From contig NZ_SSMD01000001.1 in the NCBI RefSeq assembly GCF_004799325.1, positions 372,001-436,000 on the forward strand: DNA of 64,000 bases, in the 5' to 3' direction. A model generated the notes under the pieces. It searched no databases. It was not told where the DNA came from and was given only the letters and a program-made list of their open reading frames with translations. A program made the position numbers and the translations under genes. The first letter of the stretch is position 1. Each line of letters opens with the position of its first letter. This document shows, piece by piece, positions 1 through 8,149 of this stretch. This DNA is from Thalassobius vesicularis. Lineage in GTDB: Bacteria > Pseudomonadota > Alphaproteobacteria > Rhodobacterales > Rhodobacteraceae.

Positions 1-118
1 GGCTGGTCACTTCGTGCACCAGGTGGCGGTCGATATACAGAAGGCAGGTGCCGTCGTCGGCCTCGTGGGCGACGTGGGCATCCCAGATTTTGTCATAGAG
101 TGTCTTCGGGGCGGTCAT
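1..118 (-). CDS. leuC: 3-isopropylmalate dehydratase large subunit, N-terminal fragment
   Basis: The reverse strand reads [16 protein letters not shown] and continues [19 protein letters not shown] before the window ends. This is the conserved N-terminus of LeuC, the iron-sulfur isomerase of leucine biosynthesis that works with LeuD. Only 39 codons are present. The ATG is preceded by a good ribosome binding site (GGAGAGG). The gene is divergent from the MscS-type channel gene. Cut by the window edge, not broken. Confidence 0.9.
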   Translation of the reverse strand, partial: MTAPKTLYDKIWDAHVAHEADDGTCLLYIDRHLVHEVTS

Positions 119-357
119 GGTCCTCTCCCGTGGATATGTGGGTAAATTCAGGGTGTGACAGGGATGGGCGCGCCTTATAGGCGGGCCAGTACAGTGTGCG
201 ATGCGCCGAAAAACCGCCAAGGCAGCCGCGCGCGATCATCCATGTCGAAAAACCGTGTCATGCAAGGGCAGATACTCTTTCGCATGGATTCTATCAAGAG
301 GCACGATCACCCAGTCTACCCTTGCCCACAGAGTCTGGACCGTGCCACTCTGACGAT
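119..357. other. Divergent intergenic region leuC / mscS-like
   Basis: About 240 bases separate the leuC start from the preferred channel start. On the reverse strand a TATAAG box lies near 173-178, a plausible -10 element for leuC, but I find no convincing -35. An open frame on the plus strand runs in from 196 in the channel frame, but it has weak coding character and no ribosome binding site. No RNA gene or repeat was recognised. Confidence 0.4.
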
Positions 358-1713
358 ATGGAGAAAACTGCCGAAACGCCGACCGAGACGACTTGGGATC
401 TGATCCTGGACCTGCTGCTGCAGGCCGAGAAATTCGTTCTTGGCCTTCTGCGGCCCTGGAATGCCTATCAGGTTCTGATCGCTCTGGGTGTACTGATCCT
501 TGCCCACTTGGCCGCAAAGGTGCTGGCGCCAAGGTTCCAGGCGTGGATGCGTACGCGCGATGGCTGGCCGATGTGGCGGATGCGGTTCCTGGTGCTGATC
601 CACCGTCGAATGCGCCTGATCATGTTCGTGCTGCTGATCTGGCCCGTGATCTGGTTCATGCGGGACTGGACGTGGCCGTCGCGCTCCTACTTGCTGGGGA
701 TCATCGGGCAGCTGGCCGTGGCCTGGCTGGTCATCGCGATCGCGACCCGTCTGATCAACAACAACCTGCTGCGCATGCTGGTTCGCTATTCCGGTTGGGT
801 CTGGGTGACGCTGTCGATCCTGAGCCTGACGGACGACGCCATCTCTTTGCTGGACAGCTTTGCCTTCAATATCGGGGAAACGAGGATTTCCCTGTGGCTG
901 ACGCTGCAAGCGGTCGCAATGCTGGCCGTCTTGATGGCGGGCGCGCGGTTCCTGTCCGGCTCGGCCTCGACCACGATCAAAAAGAATACCGATATCAGCC
1001 CCTCGATGCAGGTGCTGGCGATCAAGTTCCTGCAGGTGGTGCTGTACGGCGCCGCGTTCTTCATCGGCCTGCGCGCGGTCGGGGTGGACCTGACCGGCCT
1101 TGCGGTGCTGTCCGGTGCCATCGGTGTGGGCCTGGGCTTCGGCCTGCAAAAGGTCGTGTCCAACCTAGTCTCGGGCATCATCATCCTGCTGGACAAGTCG
1201 ATCAAGCCGGGCGACGTCATCAGCCTGGGGGAAACCTTCGGCTGGATCCAGTCGCTGGGCGCGCGCTATGTCAGCGTCGTCACCCGTGACGGCAAGGAAT
1301 ACCTGATCCCGAACGAGGATCTGATCACCGGACAGGTGGTGAACTGGTCCCACTCGAACGACTTCGTGCGGCTCGACATCTTTTTCGGCACTGCGTATGA
1401 GGATGACCCCCACAAGGTCCGCGCCATCGCCATCGCCGCCGCCAACAGCGTGTCGCGCGTCCTCAGCTTCAAGCCACCGGTCTGCCATATCGTGGGGTTC
1501 GGCGACTCCAGCGTGGACTATATCCTGCGCTTTTGGATTCAGGATCCGACCGCCGGCCTGACCAATATCCGGGGCGACGTGTTCCTGGCGCTGTGGGACG
1601 CGTTCAAGGAAAACGGCATCTCGATCCCCTTCCCGCAGCGCGAGGTCAAAGTGCTGCCCGGCTCGGAATTACGCACCCGAAGCGACGAGGACACGGACAA
1701 AACGGCCTCTTGA
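358..1713 (+). CDS. MscS-family mechanosensitive ion channel
   Basis: A 451-residue inner-membrane protein. About six hydrophobic segments occupy residues 35-250, followed by the pore-lining MscS helix rich in Gly and Ala (SGAIGVGLGFGLQKVVSN, roughly residues 255-272). The beta domain (PGDVISLGETFGWI) and a cytoplasmic C-terminal domain follow. The family releases solutes on hypo-osmotic shock. The frame is open from 196, but the first 54 codons look non-coding; the ATG at 358 starts just before the first plausible membrane protein sequence. The transmembrane count fits the longer YnaI/YbdG-like MscS types rather than the three-helix E. coli MscS. Transcribed alone; a promoter for the next operon follows its stop. 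Confidence 0.88.
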   Translation: MEKTAETPTETTWDLILDLLLQAEKFVLGLLRPWNAYQVLIALGVLILAHLAAKVLAPRFQAWMRTRDGWPMWRMRFLVLIHRRMRLIMFVLLIWPVIWFMRDWTWPSRSYLLGIIGQLAVAWLVIAIATRLINNNLLRMLVRYSGWVWVTLSILSLTDDAISLLDSFAFNIGETRISLWLTLQAVAMLAVLMAGARFLSGSASTTIKKNTDISPSMQVLAIKFLQVVLYGAAFFIGLRAVGVDLTGLAVLSGAIGVGLGFGLQKVVSNLVSGIIILLDKSIKPGDVISLGETFGWIQSLGARYVSVVTRDGKEYLIPNEDLITGQVVNWSHSNDFVRLDIFFGTAYEDDPHKVRAIAIAAANSVSRVLSFKPPVCHIVGFGDSSVDYILRFWIQDPTAGLTNIRGDVFLALWDAFKENGISIPFPQREVKVLPGSELRTRSDEDTDKTAS

Positions 1714-1721
1714 ACCATCCG

Positions 1722-1750
1722 TTGAGATTTTCCATATGCGGTGCTAGCCT
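1722..1750 (+). promoter_or_regulatory. Predicted sigma70-type promoter of rsfS-rlmH
   Basis: TTGAGA (1722-1727) and TAGCCT (1745-1750) are separated by exactly 17 bases. A GCACCG/CGGTGC hairpin (1762-1782) and a strong AGGAGGA follow in the leader. Confidence 0.6.
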
Positions 1751-1801
1751 GAAAATGTCCGGCACCGGGACTCTGTCGGTGCAAGAAACCCCAGGAGGAC
1801 A

Positions 1802-1855
1802 ATGTCCTGTCACTCAACTTCAGCGCGGCTCATGTCGCGGAAACGGGGGCTGTGA
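1802..1855 (+). CDS. Possible 17-codon leader ORF upstream of rsfS
   Basis: An ATG three bases after AGGAGG opens the short frame MSCHSTSARLMSRKRGL, whose TGA (1853-1855) overlaps the rsfS ATG at 1855. If translated, it would couple translation to rsfS. The SD-ATG spacing is short. The same SD is ideally spaced (8 bases) from a CTG at 1807 in the rsfS frame, so the alternative is an N-terminally extended RsfS from a non-AUG start. I cannot decide between them from sequence alone. Confidence 0.35.
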   Translation: MSCHSTSARLMSRKRGL

Positions 1856-2220
1856 TGGCCGCAACCCCCAAGAACGCAACCAGCGAAATCCTGCTGGAGG
1901 CAATCATCAACTCACTCGAAGACGACAAAGCCGAGGAAATCGTGCAGATCGACCTGCGCGGCAAATCCTCGATTGGCGACTACATGGTCGTCTGCTCTGG
2001 CCGCTCGTCGCGCCAGGTGGCTGCGATCGCCGAAAAGCTGGTGGACCGCCTGAAGCAGGACTACGGTCGCCATTGCCGCATCGAAGGCAAGGAAACCGGC
2101 GACTGGGTGCTGATCGACACGGGCGACGTGATCGTCCACGTGTTCCGCCCCGAAGTGCGTGAGTTCTACCAGATCGAGAAGATGTGGCTGCCCGCGGGCG
2201 CCATTGCCTCCGGGGTCTGA
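1855..2220 (+). CDS. rsfS: Ribosomal silencing factor RsfS
   Basis: A 121-residue protein of the RsfS/Iojap/DUF143 family. It binds ribosomal protein L14 and blocks subunit joining, lowering translation in nutrient limitation. Typical blocks are visible: LEDDKAEEIVQIDLRGKSS, a strand ending in VVCSGRSSRQV, the helix AEKLVDRLK, and GDWVLIDTGDVIVHVF near the end. Length matches the family. The start is ambiguous: GTG at 1852, ATG at 1855, or an extended start upstream. The TGA overlaps the rlmH ATG by one base, the usual rsfS-rlmH coupling. Confidence 0.93.
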   Translation: MAATPKNATSEILLEAIINSLEDDKAEEIVQIDLRGKSSIGDYMVVCSGRSSRQVAAIAEKLVDRLKQDYGRHCRIEGKETGDWVLIDTGDVIVHVFRPEVREFYQIEKMWLPAGAIASGV

Positions 2221-2690
2221 TGCGCATCCATATCTGCTGCGTGGGTCGGCTGCGCTCGGGGCCCGAGCGTGCGCTGATCGACGACTACCTGACGCGGTTC
2301 GATCGGACGGGCCGCGCCTTGGGGCTGGGGCCCGCGCAAATCCATGAGGTCGAGGATAAGAAGGGGGGCGGCATGAGTGCCGAAGCCGCCCTGCTTGAAC
2401 GCGCCCTGCCCAAAGGTGCCGTCATCTGTGCGATGGACGAACGCGGCACCGTGATGACCTCGCCCGAGTTTGCCGACAAACTGGCCACCTGGCGCGACGC
2501 CGGCCGAAGCGATCTGGCCTTTGTCATCGGCGGCGCGGACGGGATCGACCCCGCCCTGCGCGCGCAGGCCGATTTCAGCCTGTCCTTCGGCAAGATGGTC
2601 TGGCCCCACATGCTTGCCCGCGCGATGCTGACGGAACAGCTGTACCGCGCTGCCTCGATCTTGGCCGGCAGCCCCTATCACCGGGTCTGA
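2220..2690 (+). CDS. rlmH: 23S rRNA (pseudouridine1915-N3)-methyltransferase RlmH
   Basis: A 156-residue SPOUT-fold methyltransferase that modifies pseudouridine 1915 in helix 69 of 23S rRNA on assembled ribosomes. Seen here: the N-terminal strand MRIHICCVGRL, the central CAMDERGTVMTSPEFA block, the glycine-rich SAM-binding loop FVIGGADG, and the C-terminal RAMLTEQLYRA...PYHRV. The length of about 155 residues is typical. The ATG at 2220 overlaps the rsfS stop (TGATG), indicating translational coupling; an upstream in-frame ATG at 2184 lies inside rsfS and is unlikely. Confidence 0.95.
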   Translation: MRIHICCVGRLRSGPERALIDDYLTRFDRTGRALGLGPAQIHEVEDKKGGGMSAEAALLERALPKGAVICAMDERGTVMTSPEFADKLATWRDAGRSDLAFVIGGADGIDPALRAQADFSLSFGKMVWPHMLARAMLTEQLYRAASILAGSPYHRV

Positions 2691-2773
2691 TTTTGCGACT
2701 GTGGCGGTTTGAGTGGTTCACCCCGCCGCGCGAACCCGCTAGAAGCAAGCCAAATTGACCGGAGCCGTAAGAC

Positions 2774-4294
2774 ATGACCACGCCCAAACCCGTTGTTCTG
2801 TGCATTCTGGATGGCTGGGGCCTGAGCGCCGACACCAAGGCCAACGCGCCCCTTCTGGCTAAGACGCCGACCTTTGACAAACTGATGGCCAGCTGCCCCA
2901 ACAACACGCTGATCACGCATGGCCGCGATGTGGGTCTGCCGACCGGGCAGATGGGAAACTCCGAGGTGGGGCACACCAATATCGGCGCGGGCCGCGTGGT
3001 GGCGATGGACCTGGGCCAGATCGACTTGGCGATCGAGGAAGGCTCTTTCCAGAAGAACCCCGCTCTGCTGGCCTTTATCGACACGCTGAAACAAAACGGC
3101 GGGACGGCGCACCTGATGGGTCTGGTCTCGGACGGCGGGGTGCACGGGCACTTGGTCCACATCATCGCCGCGATCCGCGCGATTGCCGAGGCAGGGGTTC
3201 CCGTCGTGCTGCACGCCGTTACCGATGGCCGTGATGTGGCCCCGAAATCGGCCTTCACCTATTTCCGCGACCTTGAAGACGCGCTGCCCGCTGGTGCCAC
3301 CATCGGCACCGTCACCGGCCGCTATTACGCGATGGACCGCGACAACCGTTGGGAACGCGTCAGCGAAGCCTACGAGGCGATGATCCACGGCAAGGGCAAC
3401 AAATCCGTCAGCGCGCACAAGGCCGTCGATTCCTCCTATCAGCGCGAGGAAACCGACGAATTCATCGCCGCCACCGTGATCGGCGACTACAAGGGTGCCA
3501 AGGATGGCGACGGGTTCTTCTGCCTGAACTTCCGCGCCGACCGCGCCCGCGAGATCCTGCGCGCCGTGGCCGAGCCGGGGTTCGATGCCTTCGACGTGGG
3601 CGTGCGTCCCGAATGGGCCGCGCTGCTGGGGATGGTCGAGTATTCCGAGGGCCACAACGCCTATATGAAAACCGTTTTCCCGCCGCGCGACATCCGCAAC
3701 ACGCTGGGGGAATGGGTCTCGAAGCAGGGCAAGACGCAGTTTCACCTGGCCGAGACCGAGAAATACCCGCACGTGACCTTCTTCCTCAACGGCGGCAAGG
3801 AAGACCCCGAGGCTGGCGAAGATCGCTACATGGCTGCCTCGCCCAAGGTTGCCACCTATGACCTGCAGCCCGAGATGAGCGCCGGCGAAGTGACTGATGC
3901 CTTCGTCAAGGCAATCGAGCATGGCTATGACCTGATCGTGACCAACTACGCCAACCCCGACATGGTCGGCCATACCGGCGATCTGAAGGCCGCGATGAAG
4001 GCGTGTGAAGCCGTAGATCAGGGCCTGACCCGCGTTGTGGCTGCACTGGAAAAGGTGGGCGGCGCGATGATCGTCACCGCTGACCACGGCAACTGCGAAA
4101 CGATGGTCGATCCCGTGACTGGCGGCCCGCACACCGCGCATACGACCAACCCGGTTCCGGTGATCCTGTTCGGCGGACCTGCCGGGGCCAAGCTGCGCTC
4201 GGGCGGGCGACTGGCCGATCTGGCGCCGACTCTGCTGCAGCTGATGAACCTGCCGCAACCCGAAGAAATGACCGGCAAGAGCCTGCTGGAATGA
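2774..4294 (+). CDS. gpmI: 2,3-bisphosphoglycerate-independent phosphoglycerate mutase
   Basis: A 506-residue cytosolic enzyme interconverting 3- and 2-phosphoglycerate in glycolysis and gluconeogenesis. Alkaline-phosphatase superfamily features include the N-terminal metal site VLCILDGWG, the catalytic serine loop GQMGNSEVGHTNIG, HAVTDGRDV, RYYAMDRDNRW, and the C-terminal metal-binding TADHGNCE and HTAHTTNPVP. A ribosome binding site (GGAGCC) precedes the ATG. Its final bases overlap the next gene (ATGA), so gpmI, the EnvC-like gene and ctpA form one transcription unit. Confidence 0.97.
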   Translation: MTTPKPVVLCILDGWGLSADTKANAPLLAKTPTFDKLMASCPNNTLITHGRDVGLPTGQMGNSEVGHTNIGAGRVVAMDLGQIDLAIEEGSFQKNPALLAFIDTLKQNGGTAHLMGLVSDGGVHGHLVHIIAAIRAIAEAGVPVVLHAVTDGRDVAPKSAFTYFRDLEDALPAGATIGTVTGRYYAMDRDNRWERVSEAYEAMIHGKGNKSVSAHKAVDSSYQREETDEFIAATVIGDYKGAKDGDGFFCLNFRADRAREILRAVAEPGFDAFDVGVRPEWAALLGMVEYSEGHNAYMKTVFPPRDIRNTLGEWVSKQGKTQFHLAETEKYPHVTFFLNGGKEDPEAGEDRYMAASPKVATYDLQPEMSAGEVTDAFVKAIEHGYDLIVTNYANPDMVGHTGDLKAAMKACEAVDQGLTRVVAALEKVGGAMIVTADHGNCETMVDPVTGGPHTAHTTNPVPVILFGGPAGAKLRSGGRLADLAPTLLQLMNLPQPEEMTGKSLLE

Positions 4295-5427
4295 TCCGAC
4301 TGGCCGCACTTCTGGCGCTGTGCTTGTGGCCCCTGACGGTCTGGGCAGAAACCGACGACCCGGCCACGGCGGCCCGGGCGGCGGCCAAGGCGCTAGAGGA
4401 GGCGGCGATTTCCCTGTCCAAGGCGGATAGCGCGCGAGACCGGGTGAAGGCCCTGACCCAGACCCTGAAAGCCTACGAAGACGGGCTGGAGGCGATGCGC
4501 GACGGGCTGCGCCGTGTCTCGCTGCGCGAGGCGCGACTGACGCAGGATCTGCAAGCGCGCGAGGCCGAGGTGGCGCAATTGCTGGGCGTGTTGCAAAGCA
4601 TCGCCGCCGCGCCCGCGCCCGTGGCAATGATCCACCCGCAAGGCCCGACCGGCACCGCCCGCGCCGGGATGTTGGTCGCGGATGTGACCCCCGCGCTGAA
4701 CGCCAAGGCGCAAACCCTGCGCACCAAGCTGGAAGAGGTGCAGACCCTGCGCACCCTGCAGGAAAGCGCCGCGAATACCCTGCGCTCGGGTCTGGACGGG
4801 GTGCAAAAGGCGCGGGCCGAGCTGAGCCAGGCCCTGGCCGACCGCACCGACCTGCCCAAACGCTTTACCGAAGACCCGGTGAAAACGGCGATCCTGATCT
4901 CCTCGACCGAGACGCTGGAAGGGTTCGCCAGCGGCCTTTACGACATCACCGAGGATGAGGTCGCCGGCAGCCTGCCCGACATCAGCGACCGGATGGGCAC
5001 CCTGCCGATGCCGGTACAGGGTCGGGTTCTGTTGCGCTCGGGCGAGACGGATGCCGCGGGCATCGCCCGTCCCGGCGTCGTTCTGGCCACGCGGCCGCGC
5101 GCGCTTGTGACCTCGCCCACGGCCGCAACTGTTCGTTATCTTGGCCCGCTTCTGGATTACGGCAACGTGATGATTCTGGAACCGCAGGCCGGTCTATTGT
5201 TCGTGCTGGCAGGTTTGGACGCGGTTTACGGGCAGGCAGGTCAGGTTCTGCCGGCGGGCAGTCCGGTCGGCCTGATGGGGGGGCAAGATGCCGGACCGGG
5301 CACAATTCTGTCACAAGCGGGCGATGGGGCTGGAACTCAGGCGTCGGAAACGCTCTATATAGAGGTCAGACAGGACAATCAGGCCGTCGATCCGGCGCTG
5401 TGGTTCAAAATGCAGAAGGATGAGTGA
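4291..5427 (+). CDS. EnvC-like murein hydrolase activator (degenerate LytM domain)
   Basis: A 378-residue exported protein: signal peptide 1-20 (cleavage after VWA), a long Ala/Leu/Glu-rich coiled coil (about 22-190), then a C-terminal M23/LytM-like domain (about 250-370). In active M23 peptidases zinc is held by HxxxD and HxH. Here the equivalent stretches (GVVLATRPRALVTSPT, then EPQAGLLFVLAGL) lack the histidines. That matches EnvC-type proteins, which do not cut peptidoglycan but activate amidases at the septum. The start overlaps the gpmI stop and ctpA follows 3 bases after its TGA; an EnvC-CtpA pairing is common in alphaproteobacteria. Confidence 0.85.
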   Translation: MIRLAALLALCLWPLTVWAETDDPATAARAAAKALEEAAISLSKADSARDRVKALTQTLKAYEDGLEAMRDGLRRVSLREARLTQDLQAREAEVAQLLGVLQSIAAAPAPVAMIHPQGPTGTARAGMLVADVTPALNAKAQTLRTKLEEVQTLRTLQESAANTLRSGLDGVQKARAELSQALADRTDLPKRFTEDPVKTAILISSTETLEGFASGLYDITEDEVAGSLPDISDRMGTLPMPVQGRVLLRSGETDAAGIARPGVVLATRPRALVTSPTAATVRYLGPLLDYGNVMILEPQAGLLFVLAGLDAVYGQAGQVLPAGSPVGLMGGQDAGPGTILSQAGDGAGTQASETLYIEVRQDNQAVDPALWFKMQKDE

Positions 5428-5430
5428 TCC

Positions 5431-6765
5431 ATGAAGAAGTTCGTCATGGCTGCGGTGAGCGGTACGCTGGCAGGTGTCCTGGTGACCACGCAGGTCGCCG
5501 GTCCGCTGCTGGCGCAGGAAAGCGCGCAGAAGACCAATGTCTATGAACAGCTGGACCTGTTCGGCGATATCTTCGAGCGCATTCGCGCCCAGTATGTCGA
5601 AGAAGTGGACGAAAAGAAGCTGATCGAGGCGGCCATCAACGGGATGCTGACCTCGCTTGACCCACACTCCAGCTACCTGCCGCCGCAGGACGCCGCCGAT
5701 ATGCGGATGCAGACGCGCGGTGAGTTCGGCGGGCTGGGGATCGAGGTCACTCAGGAAGAGGGCTTTATCAAGGTCGTCTCGCCGATGGACGGCACGCCGG
5801 CGCAGGCCGCTGGCATCGAATCGGGCGATTTCATCACCCATGTGAACGGCGAAAGCCTGCTGGGCCTGTCGCTGGACGAAGCGGTCGAGATGATGCGCGG
5901 CCCGGTCGGCAGCGAAATCATCCTGACCGTCGTGCGCGAAGGCAAGACCGAGCCGTTCGACGTCTCGATCATCCGCGACACCATCAAGCTGACCGCCGCA
6001 CGCGTGCGCCGCGAGGGCGACTCGGTCGTCGCGCGGATCACCACCTTCAACGACCAGACCTATCCCAACGTCGAAGAAGGCCTGAAAAAGGCCATCGAGG
6101 AAGCGGGCGGCCTGGACAAGATCAACGGCGTCGTGCTGGACCTGCGCAACAACCCCGGCGGCCTGCTGACGCAAGCGATCCGCATCTCGGACGCGTTCCT
6201 GGAATCGGGCGAGATCGTCTCGACCCGCGGCCGCAACCCCGAGGACGGCGACCGCTACAACGCCACCCCCGGCGACCTGATCGAGGGCAAGCCCATCGTC
6301 GTGCTGATCAACGGCGGCTCGGCCTCGGCGTCGGAAATCGTCTCGGGCGCGCTGAAGGATCACCACCGCGCCATCGTCGTCGGCACCAAGAGCTTCGGCA
6401 AGGGCTCGGTCCAGACGGTGATGCCGCTGCGGGGCGACGGCGCGATGCGCCTGACCACGGCGCGGTACTACACACCCTCCGGGCGCTCGATCCAGAATCT
6501 GGGCGTGTCGCCGGATATCGTGGTGGAACAACCCCGCCGCCCGATGGCCGAGGAAGAGGACACCAAGACCAACGCTCGCCGCACCCGTTCCGAGGCGGAT
6601 CTGCGTGGCACCCTGTCCAACGACAGCCTGACCGAAGACGAGATCAAGCAGATCGAGGAAGACCGCGCCAAGGCCGAAGAGGCCGCCAAACTGCGCGAGG
6701 AAGACTTCCAGCTGGCCTATGCGCTGGACCTGCTGAAGGGCCTGTCGGTGGCTGGTCGTCAGTAA
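5431..6765 (+). CDS. ctpA: S41-family C-terminal processing protease
   Basis: A 444-residue periplasmic protease. It has a signal sequence (about 1-29), an N-terminal helical region with the SLDPHSSYLPP motif, a PDZ domain (about 90-170, GLGIEVTQEEGFIKVV), then the S41 core with the strand GVVLDLRNNPGGLL. The catalytic dyad fits Ser299 (SASASE) and Lys324 (SFGKGS), 25 residues apart as in Tsp/CtpA. The C-terminal tail is highly charged. CtpA proteases trim exported proteins and control peptidoglycan hydrolases, consistent with the EnvC-like neighbour three bases upstream. A strong terminator follows. Confidence 0.95.
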   Translation: MKKFVMAAVSGTLAGVLVTTQVAGPLLAQESAQKTNVYEQLDLFGDIFERIRAQYVEEVDEKKLIEAAINGMLTSLDPHSSYLPPQDAADMRMQTRGEFGGLGIEVTQEEGFIKVVSPMDGTPAQAAGIESGDFITHVNGESLLGLSLDEAVEMMRGPVGSEIILTVVREGKTEPFDVSIIRDTIKLTAARVRREGDSVVARITTFNDQTYPNVEEGLKKAIEEAGGLDKINGVVLDLRNNPGGLLTQAIRISDAFLESGEIVSTRGRNPEDGDRYNATPGDLIEGKPIVVLINGGSASASEIVSGALKDHHRAIVVGTKSFGKGSVQTVMPLRGDGAMRLTTARYYTPSGRSIQNLGVSPDIVVEQPRRPMAEEEDTKTNARRTRSEADLRGTLSNDSLTEDEIKQIEEDRAKAEEAAKLREEDFQLAYALDLLKGLSVAGRQ

Positions 6766-6789
6766 GCCTGTTTGCTGATCTGAAACATA

Positions 6790-6824
6790 AGGGTCGCAGC
6801 CGGATTATCCGCTGCGGCCCTTTT
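6790..6824 (+). terminator. Rho-independent terminator after ctpA
   Basis: AGGGTCGCAGC pairs with GCTGCGGCCCT around a short loop, followed by TTTTC. Confidence 0.8.
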
Positions 6825-6849
6825 CATTTGCCCGGAATACTGCGGCAAA

Positions 6850-6864
6850 AAATGTCAGGCATTT
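6850..6864. promoter_or_regulatory. Operator half of a paired palindrome, site 1
   Basis: AAATGTCAGGCATTT is a 7-1-7 inverted repeat with one mismatch. It lies just upstream of the predicted -35 of the AhpD-like gene and is nearly identical to site 2, 48 bases downstream (centre to centre). Confidence 0.65.
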
Positions 6865-6868
6865 CCGC

Positions 6869-6897
6869 TTGCTGCCGTCATGAAGGCTCGCCATATT
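6869..6897 (+). promoter_or_regulatory. Predicted promoter of the AhpD-like gene
   Basis: TTGCTG (6869-6874) and CATATT (6892-6897) have a 17-base spacer. Operator site 1 lies 5' of the -35 and site 2 starts immediately after the -10, an arrangement that suits repression. Confidence 0.6.
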
Positions 6898-6912
6898 AAA
6901 TGTCAGACATTT
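6898..6912. promoter_or_regulatory. Operator half of a paired palindrome, site 2
   Basis: AAATGTCAGACATTT is a perfect 7-1-7 palindrome, extended to 8-1-8 by flanking T and A. It covers the likely transcription start of the AhpD-like gene. The regulator is not identifiable in this window. Confidence 0.7.
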
Positions 6913-6936
6913 ATCGCGACAGCGTAGGAGGAACCC

Positions 6937-7509
6937 ATGTCCGACCACCCGATCAGCCGTTTCCCGGTGCCCGATGTCAACGATTTGCCCGATGATCTGA
7001 AGCAGATGATGCTGGGTGTTCAGGAAAAGGCCGGGTTCATTCCCAACGTGTTCCTGACGCTGGCCCACCGCCCGGACGAACTGCGCGCTTTCATCGCCTA
7101 TCACGACGCGCTGATGGAAAAAGACAGCGGCCTGACCAAAGCCGACCGCGAAATGATCGTGGTCGTCACCTCGGCTGACAACAGCTGCCAGTATTGCGTG
7201 GTGGCGCATGGCGCGATCCTGCGTATCCGTGCCAAACACTCGACCATCGCGGATCAAGTCACCGCCAACTACCGCAAATCCGACATCACCCCGCGCCAAA
7301 AGGCGATGCTGGATTTCGCGATGAAGGTCTCGAACAACGCCAAATCGATCAACGACGCCGATTTCGAAACCCTGCGCGAGCACGGCTTCAGCGACGAGGA
7401 TATCTGGGACATCGCCGGCGTCACTGCCTTCTTCGGGCTGTCGAACCGGATGGCGAATTTCACCTCGATGCGGCCGAATGACGAATTCTACATGATGGGC
7501 CGCAAATAA
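6937..7509 (+). CDS. AhpD-like peroxidase-related protein (CMD family)
   Basis: A 190-residue protein of the carboxymuconolactone decarboxylase/AhpD superfamily, peroxidase-related subtype. The signature CxxC with downstream His is present as SCQYCVVAHG (about residues 86-95). The flanking helices LTKADREMIVVVTSADN and the C-terminal AFFGLSNRMANFT are typical. Members reduce peroxides or act as disulfide reductases; the true substrate here is unknown. A good ribosome binding site (GTAGGAGG) precedes the ATG. It has its own promoter with two palindromic operators, so it is probably induced by a specific stress or ligand. Confidence 0.88.
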   Translation: MSDHPISRFPVPDVNDLPDDLKQMMLGVQEKAGFIPNVFLTLAHRPDELRAFIAYHDALMEKDSGLTKADREMIVVVTSADNSCQYCVVAHGAILRIRAKHSTIADQVTANYRKSDITPRQKAMLDFAMKVSNNAKSINDADFETLREHGFSDEDIWDIAGVTAFFGLSNRMANFTSMRPNDEFYMMGRK

Positions 7510-7581
7510 GCGCAGATTGGGATGTGGACCTTGCCGGGTCCGCATCCTAATGTCCCGGCGAACTCAACAGGGACCAGACCG

Positions 7582-8064
7582 ATGACACCCGAGGAAATCG
7601 CCAAACTTCCCTATCGCCGCAATGTCGGCGTGATGCTGATGAACGCCGACGGGCATGTCTTTGTGGGCCAACGGCTGGATAACCCCGGCCCGGCTTGGCA
7701 GATGCCGCAAGGCGGGATCGACAAGGGCGAGGAACCCCGCGACGCTGCCCTGCGCGAGCTTGAGGAAGAAACCGGCGTGCCCGCGCATCTGGTTGAACTG
7801 GTCGCCGAAACCGACGGCTGGCTGCCCTACGATCTGCCGCACGATCTGGTGCCGCGCATCTGGAAAGGCCGCTATCGTGGGCAGGAGCAGAAATGGTACC
7901 TGCTGCGTTTTACCGGCGCGGACGCGGACGTGAATATCCAGACCTCGCACCCCGAGTTTTCGGAATGGCGCTGGCTGGCGCCGTCGGATCTGGTGGACAA
8001 CATCGTCCCCTTCAAGCGCGAGGTTTATGAGCGCGTACTGAACGCGTTTGCGGATCACCTGTAA
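7582..8064 (+). CDS. rppH: RNA pyrophosphohydrolase RppH (Nudix)
   Basis: A 160-residue Nudix hydrolase. The Nudix box is intact as [20 protein letters not shown] followed by TGV. The N-terminal [13 protein letters not shown] and the central [15 protein letters not shown] are characteristic of RppH/IalA-type enzymes that remove pyrophosphate from the 5' ends of mRNA and start decay. Related alphaproteobacterial proteins also hydrolyse dinucleoside polyphosphates. An upstream in-frame ATG at 7522 adds 20 residues without family similarity, so the ATG at 7582 is preferred. The 3' end carries a hairpin-tail repeat element. Confidence 0.93.
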   Translation: MTPEEIAKLPYRRNVGVMLMNADGHVFVGQRLDNPGPAWQMPQGGIDKGEEPRDAALRELEEETGVPAHLVELVAETDGWLPYDLPHDLVPRIWKGRYRGQEQKWYLLRFTGADADVNIQTSHPEFSEWRWLAPSDLVDNIVPFKREVYERVLNAFADHL

Positions 8065-8090
8065 GCGGGAATGCCTGCGAGAAACTGAAG

Positions 8091-8142
8091 CGGCGCGCGG
8101 GTGGTATCCGCGCGCCGTTTGAGTATTTGAATCAGAAAGAAG
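8091..8142 (+). repeat. 3'-end hairpin plus GAGTATTT...AAAGAAG element (copy 1)
   Basis: A perfect 10-bp GC stem (CGGCGCGCGG / CCGCGCGCCG, 7-base loop) is followed by TTTGAGTATTTGAATCAG and AAAGAAG. It lies 26 bases after the rppH stop, in the rppH orientation. Six related copies occur in the window at 20856, 25254, 53061, 53117, 58134 and 62485. Confidence 0.75.
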
Positions 8143-8149
8143 CAGCAGG

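Noticed and set aside
2678-4627. 649-codon minus-strand frame opposite gpmI
   Set aside because: Antisense shadow; gpmI has all catalytic motifs.
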